A program made the position numbers and the translations under genes. This document shows, in pieces, positions 62,607 to 64,000 of a stretch of 64,000 nucleotides of DNA. Location: the NCBI RefSeq assembly GCF_019355555.1, contig NZ_CP072141.1, positions 349,501 through 413,500 of the forward strand, given 5' to 3'. Origin of the DNA: Rhizobium sp. L51/94 (GTDB lineage Bacteria; Pseudomonadota; Alphaproteobacteria; Rhizobiales; Rhizobiaceae). The notes beneath the pieces are model-generated. The model was not told where the DNA came from, made no database searches, and saw nothing but the letters and a program-made list of their open reading frames with translations. Numbering within the stretch: the stretch's first letter is position 1; each line of letters starts with the position of its first letter.

Positions 62607-64000
62607 ATGTCGATCATACCGTTCAGTTCCGGGGCCAAAGCCAAGGCGATCAACGCAGCCCTCATGAAATCCCAGGCAGTCATCGAGTTCGACCTGACGG
62701 GGAAGATCATCACTGCCAATGAGAATTTCTGCAACACCCTTGGCTACAAGCTGCAGGATATCGTCGGCAGGCACCACAGCATTTTCTGCGACCCCGCCTA
62801 TGTCGCATCCAGCGAGTACCGTACCTTCTGGGCCAATCTCGGCGACGGCAAGTTCGATTCCGGCGAATATAAAAGACTTGCAAAGGACGGACGCGAAGTC
62901 TGGCTCCAGGCGACCTACAATCCTGTGCTGTCGCACGGCAAACCCTGCAAGGTGGTCAAATTCGCCAGCGTCATCACCGAAGCAAAATTGCGCGCGGCCG
63001 ATGCCGAGGGCAAGCTCAATGCGATTTCCCGCGTCCAGGCCGTGATCGAATTTACGCCTGGTGGAGAGATCCTTACGGCAAACGAAAACTTCCTGTCGCT
63101 CCTTGGATATAGGCTCGAGGACATCAGCGGCCGTCACCACCAGATATTCTGCGACCCGGCCTATGTTTCAACGCCGGCATACAGGAAGTTCTGGGAAACG
63201 CTCGCCTCCGGTCAATTTATCGCGGAAGAGTTCATGCGGATCGGCAAGGGCGGCAAGGTCGTCTGGATTCAGGCTTCCTACAACCCTATTCTGGACATGA
63301 ACGGTCGCATCTTCAAGGTCGTCAAATTCGCAACCGACGTCACCGAACGCGTCCGTGCAGTCGCAGAACTGGCCGCTGGCCTGACGGCGCTTGCCAACGG
63401 CGATCTGGTATCGCGCATTGAAAAGCCGTTCATTCCGACGCTTGAAAAAGTCCGCGTAGACTTCAACCACTCCGTCGAGAAGCTGGAATCCGCCATGCGC
63501 GTGGTGGCCGAAAATGCCAACGCGATCGCCGCCGGCGCAAGCCAGACCCGCACAGCCTCCGACGAGCTCGCGCGGCGTACCGAGCAACAGGCCGCCGCCG
63601 TGGAGCAGACAGCCGCTGCCCTGGAGGAGATTACCCAAACGGTTGCCGATAGCGCCCGTCGGGCCGAGGAATCCGCCAATCTGGTGGCCCAGACCAGAAG
63701 CGGAGCCGAACTCTCCGGAGCGGTCGTGCGCAACGCCGTTAATGCGATGGGGGAAATCGACAAGTCTTCACGCGAAATCAGCAACATCATCAGCGTCATC
63801 GACGACATTGCCTTCCAGACAAACCTGCTGGCCCTGAACGCCGGCGTCGAGGCAGCGCGGGCCGGAGAAGCCGGCAAGGGCTTCGCAGTCGTCGCCCAGG
63901 AAGTCCGCGAACTCGCACAGCGCTCGGCCAAGGCGGCCAAGGAGATCAAGACACTGATCACCACCTCCTCGACGCAGGTCAAGAACGGCGTGTCGCTCGT
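62607..64000 (+). CDS. Cytoplasmic methyl-accepting chemotaxis protein with two PAS domains (3' end missing)
   Basis: 464 complete codons are in the window; the gene runs past the end. It has two tandem PAS domains (about 15-115 and 135-240), each with a NENFLxxLGY-like core and GRHHxIFCDPAY, a HAMP-like linker (about 245-295, [23 protein letters not shown] in pieces), and a signalling domain from about 300 with the conserved hairpin tip [33 protein letters not shown] in pieces. There is no signal peptide or transmembrane helix, so it is cytosolic. It senses probably redox, light or a small ligand through PAS; the cofactor is not apparent. GGAGG precedes the ATG by eight bases. Confidence 0.92.
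   Translation, partial: MSIIPFSSGAKAKAINAALMKSQAVIEFDLTGKIITANENFCNTLGYKLQDIVGRHHSIFCDPAYVASSEYRTFWANLGDGKFDSGEYKRLAKDGREVWLQATYNPVLSHGKPCKVVKFASVITEAKLRAADAEGKLNAISRVQAVIEFTPGGEILTANENFLSLLGYRLEDISGRHHQIFCDPAYVSTPAYRKFWETLASGQFIAEEFMRIGKGGKVVWIQASYNPILDMNGRIFKVVKFATDVTERVRAVAELAAGLTALANGDLVSRIEKPFIPTLEKVRVDFNHSVEKLESAMRVVAENANAIAAGASQTRTASDELARRTEQQAAAVEQTAAALEEITQTVADSARRAEESANLVAQTRSGAELSGAVVRNAVNAMGEIDKSSREISNIISVIDDIAFQTNLLALNAGVEAARAGEAGKGFAVVAQEVRELAQRSAKAAKEIKTLITTSSTQVKNGVSL

Noticed and set aside
1..64000. CRISPR arrays, insertion sequences, prophage and toxin-antitoxin or defence genes
   Set aside because: I scanned the intergenic regions and proteins for spaced repeats, transposases, phage structural genes and defence domains and saw none.

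Overview
The window is a contiguous, GC-rich (about 60%) chromosomal segment from an alphaproteobacterium, almost certainly Rhizobiaceae (Rhizobium/Agrobacterium/Allorhizobium/Neorhizobium type). The reasons are the alphaproteobacterial single-step 5-aminolevulinate synthase HemA, the CobS/CobT aerobic cobalamin chelatase pair, an RopB-like Omp_2-type porin, a DUF982 protein, a TIGR02302 protein, the order argH-lptM-lysA-TIGR02302, ftsE-ftsX-ydcF-plsC and dnaJ-cobS-cobT, and above all a tRNA-Arg(CCU) split by a group I intron, a trait known from Agrobacterium. No prophage, IS element, CRISPR array or defence island is visible. Nearly all of the sequence is core or lifestyle chromosome.

Layout. 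1-6640: end of argH, LptM-like lipoprotein, lysA, a large TIGR02302 membrane protein, then on the minus strand a single-domain response regulator, hpt and a small membrane protein. 6844-11807: ftsE-ftsX, a DUF218 protein and plsC, then a ChaC-type gene and a DUF2125 protein. 11832-14723 (minus): methyltransferase, hisC-type aminotransferase and tyrC. 14811-19040: gloB with a cupin, an EamA exporter, a DUF3108 protein, rpmB and a queuosine-precursor transporter. 19040-23953 (minus): dnaJ-like, cobS, cobT and a lipoprotein. 24058-28002: bolA, a rhizobial palindromic repeat, then aroK-aroB-corC (minus). 27835-31746: a 55-aa membrane protein, xerD, accA, an L,D-transpeptidase lipoprotein and tusA. 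31747-34075 (minus): D,D-carboxypeptidase and a His-rich COG0523 GTPase. 34217-36557: an M20 hydrolase and two CBS genes behind an FNR/FixK box that sits inside a perfect 15-bp palindrome.

36682-36982 carries the most unusual element: tRNA-Arg(CCU) interrupted in its anticodon loop by a 224-nt ORF-less group I intron with a recognisable guide sequence, P7, P8 and P9. It is followed by a porin with its own promoter and terminator and an ABC exporter. 41554-48818 is a small catabolic module: a ureohydrolase, a PLP aminotransferase, a HutC-type regulator, a four-gene polar amino acid ABC importer and an AraC regulator. The rest holds BON and secreted proteins, dxr, hemA, a glycine-zipper lipoprotein, tamA-tamB, an arginine catabolism set (Lrp regulator, arginase, ornithine aminotransferase) and the start of a cytoplasmic PAS-PAS chemoreceptor.

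Functionally the window joins amino acid synthesis (argH, lysA, tyrC, hisC, aroK, aroB) with envelope construction (ftsEX, plsC, dacF, L,D-transpeptidase, tamAB, porin), cofactor synthesis (cobST, hemA, dxr) and two separate guanidino/arginine breakdown modules that both use ureohydrolase-fold enzymes. Gene starts were chosen from Shine-Dalgarno spacing and family alignment from memory; no database search was run.
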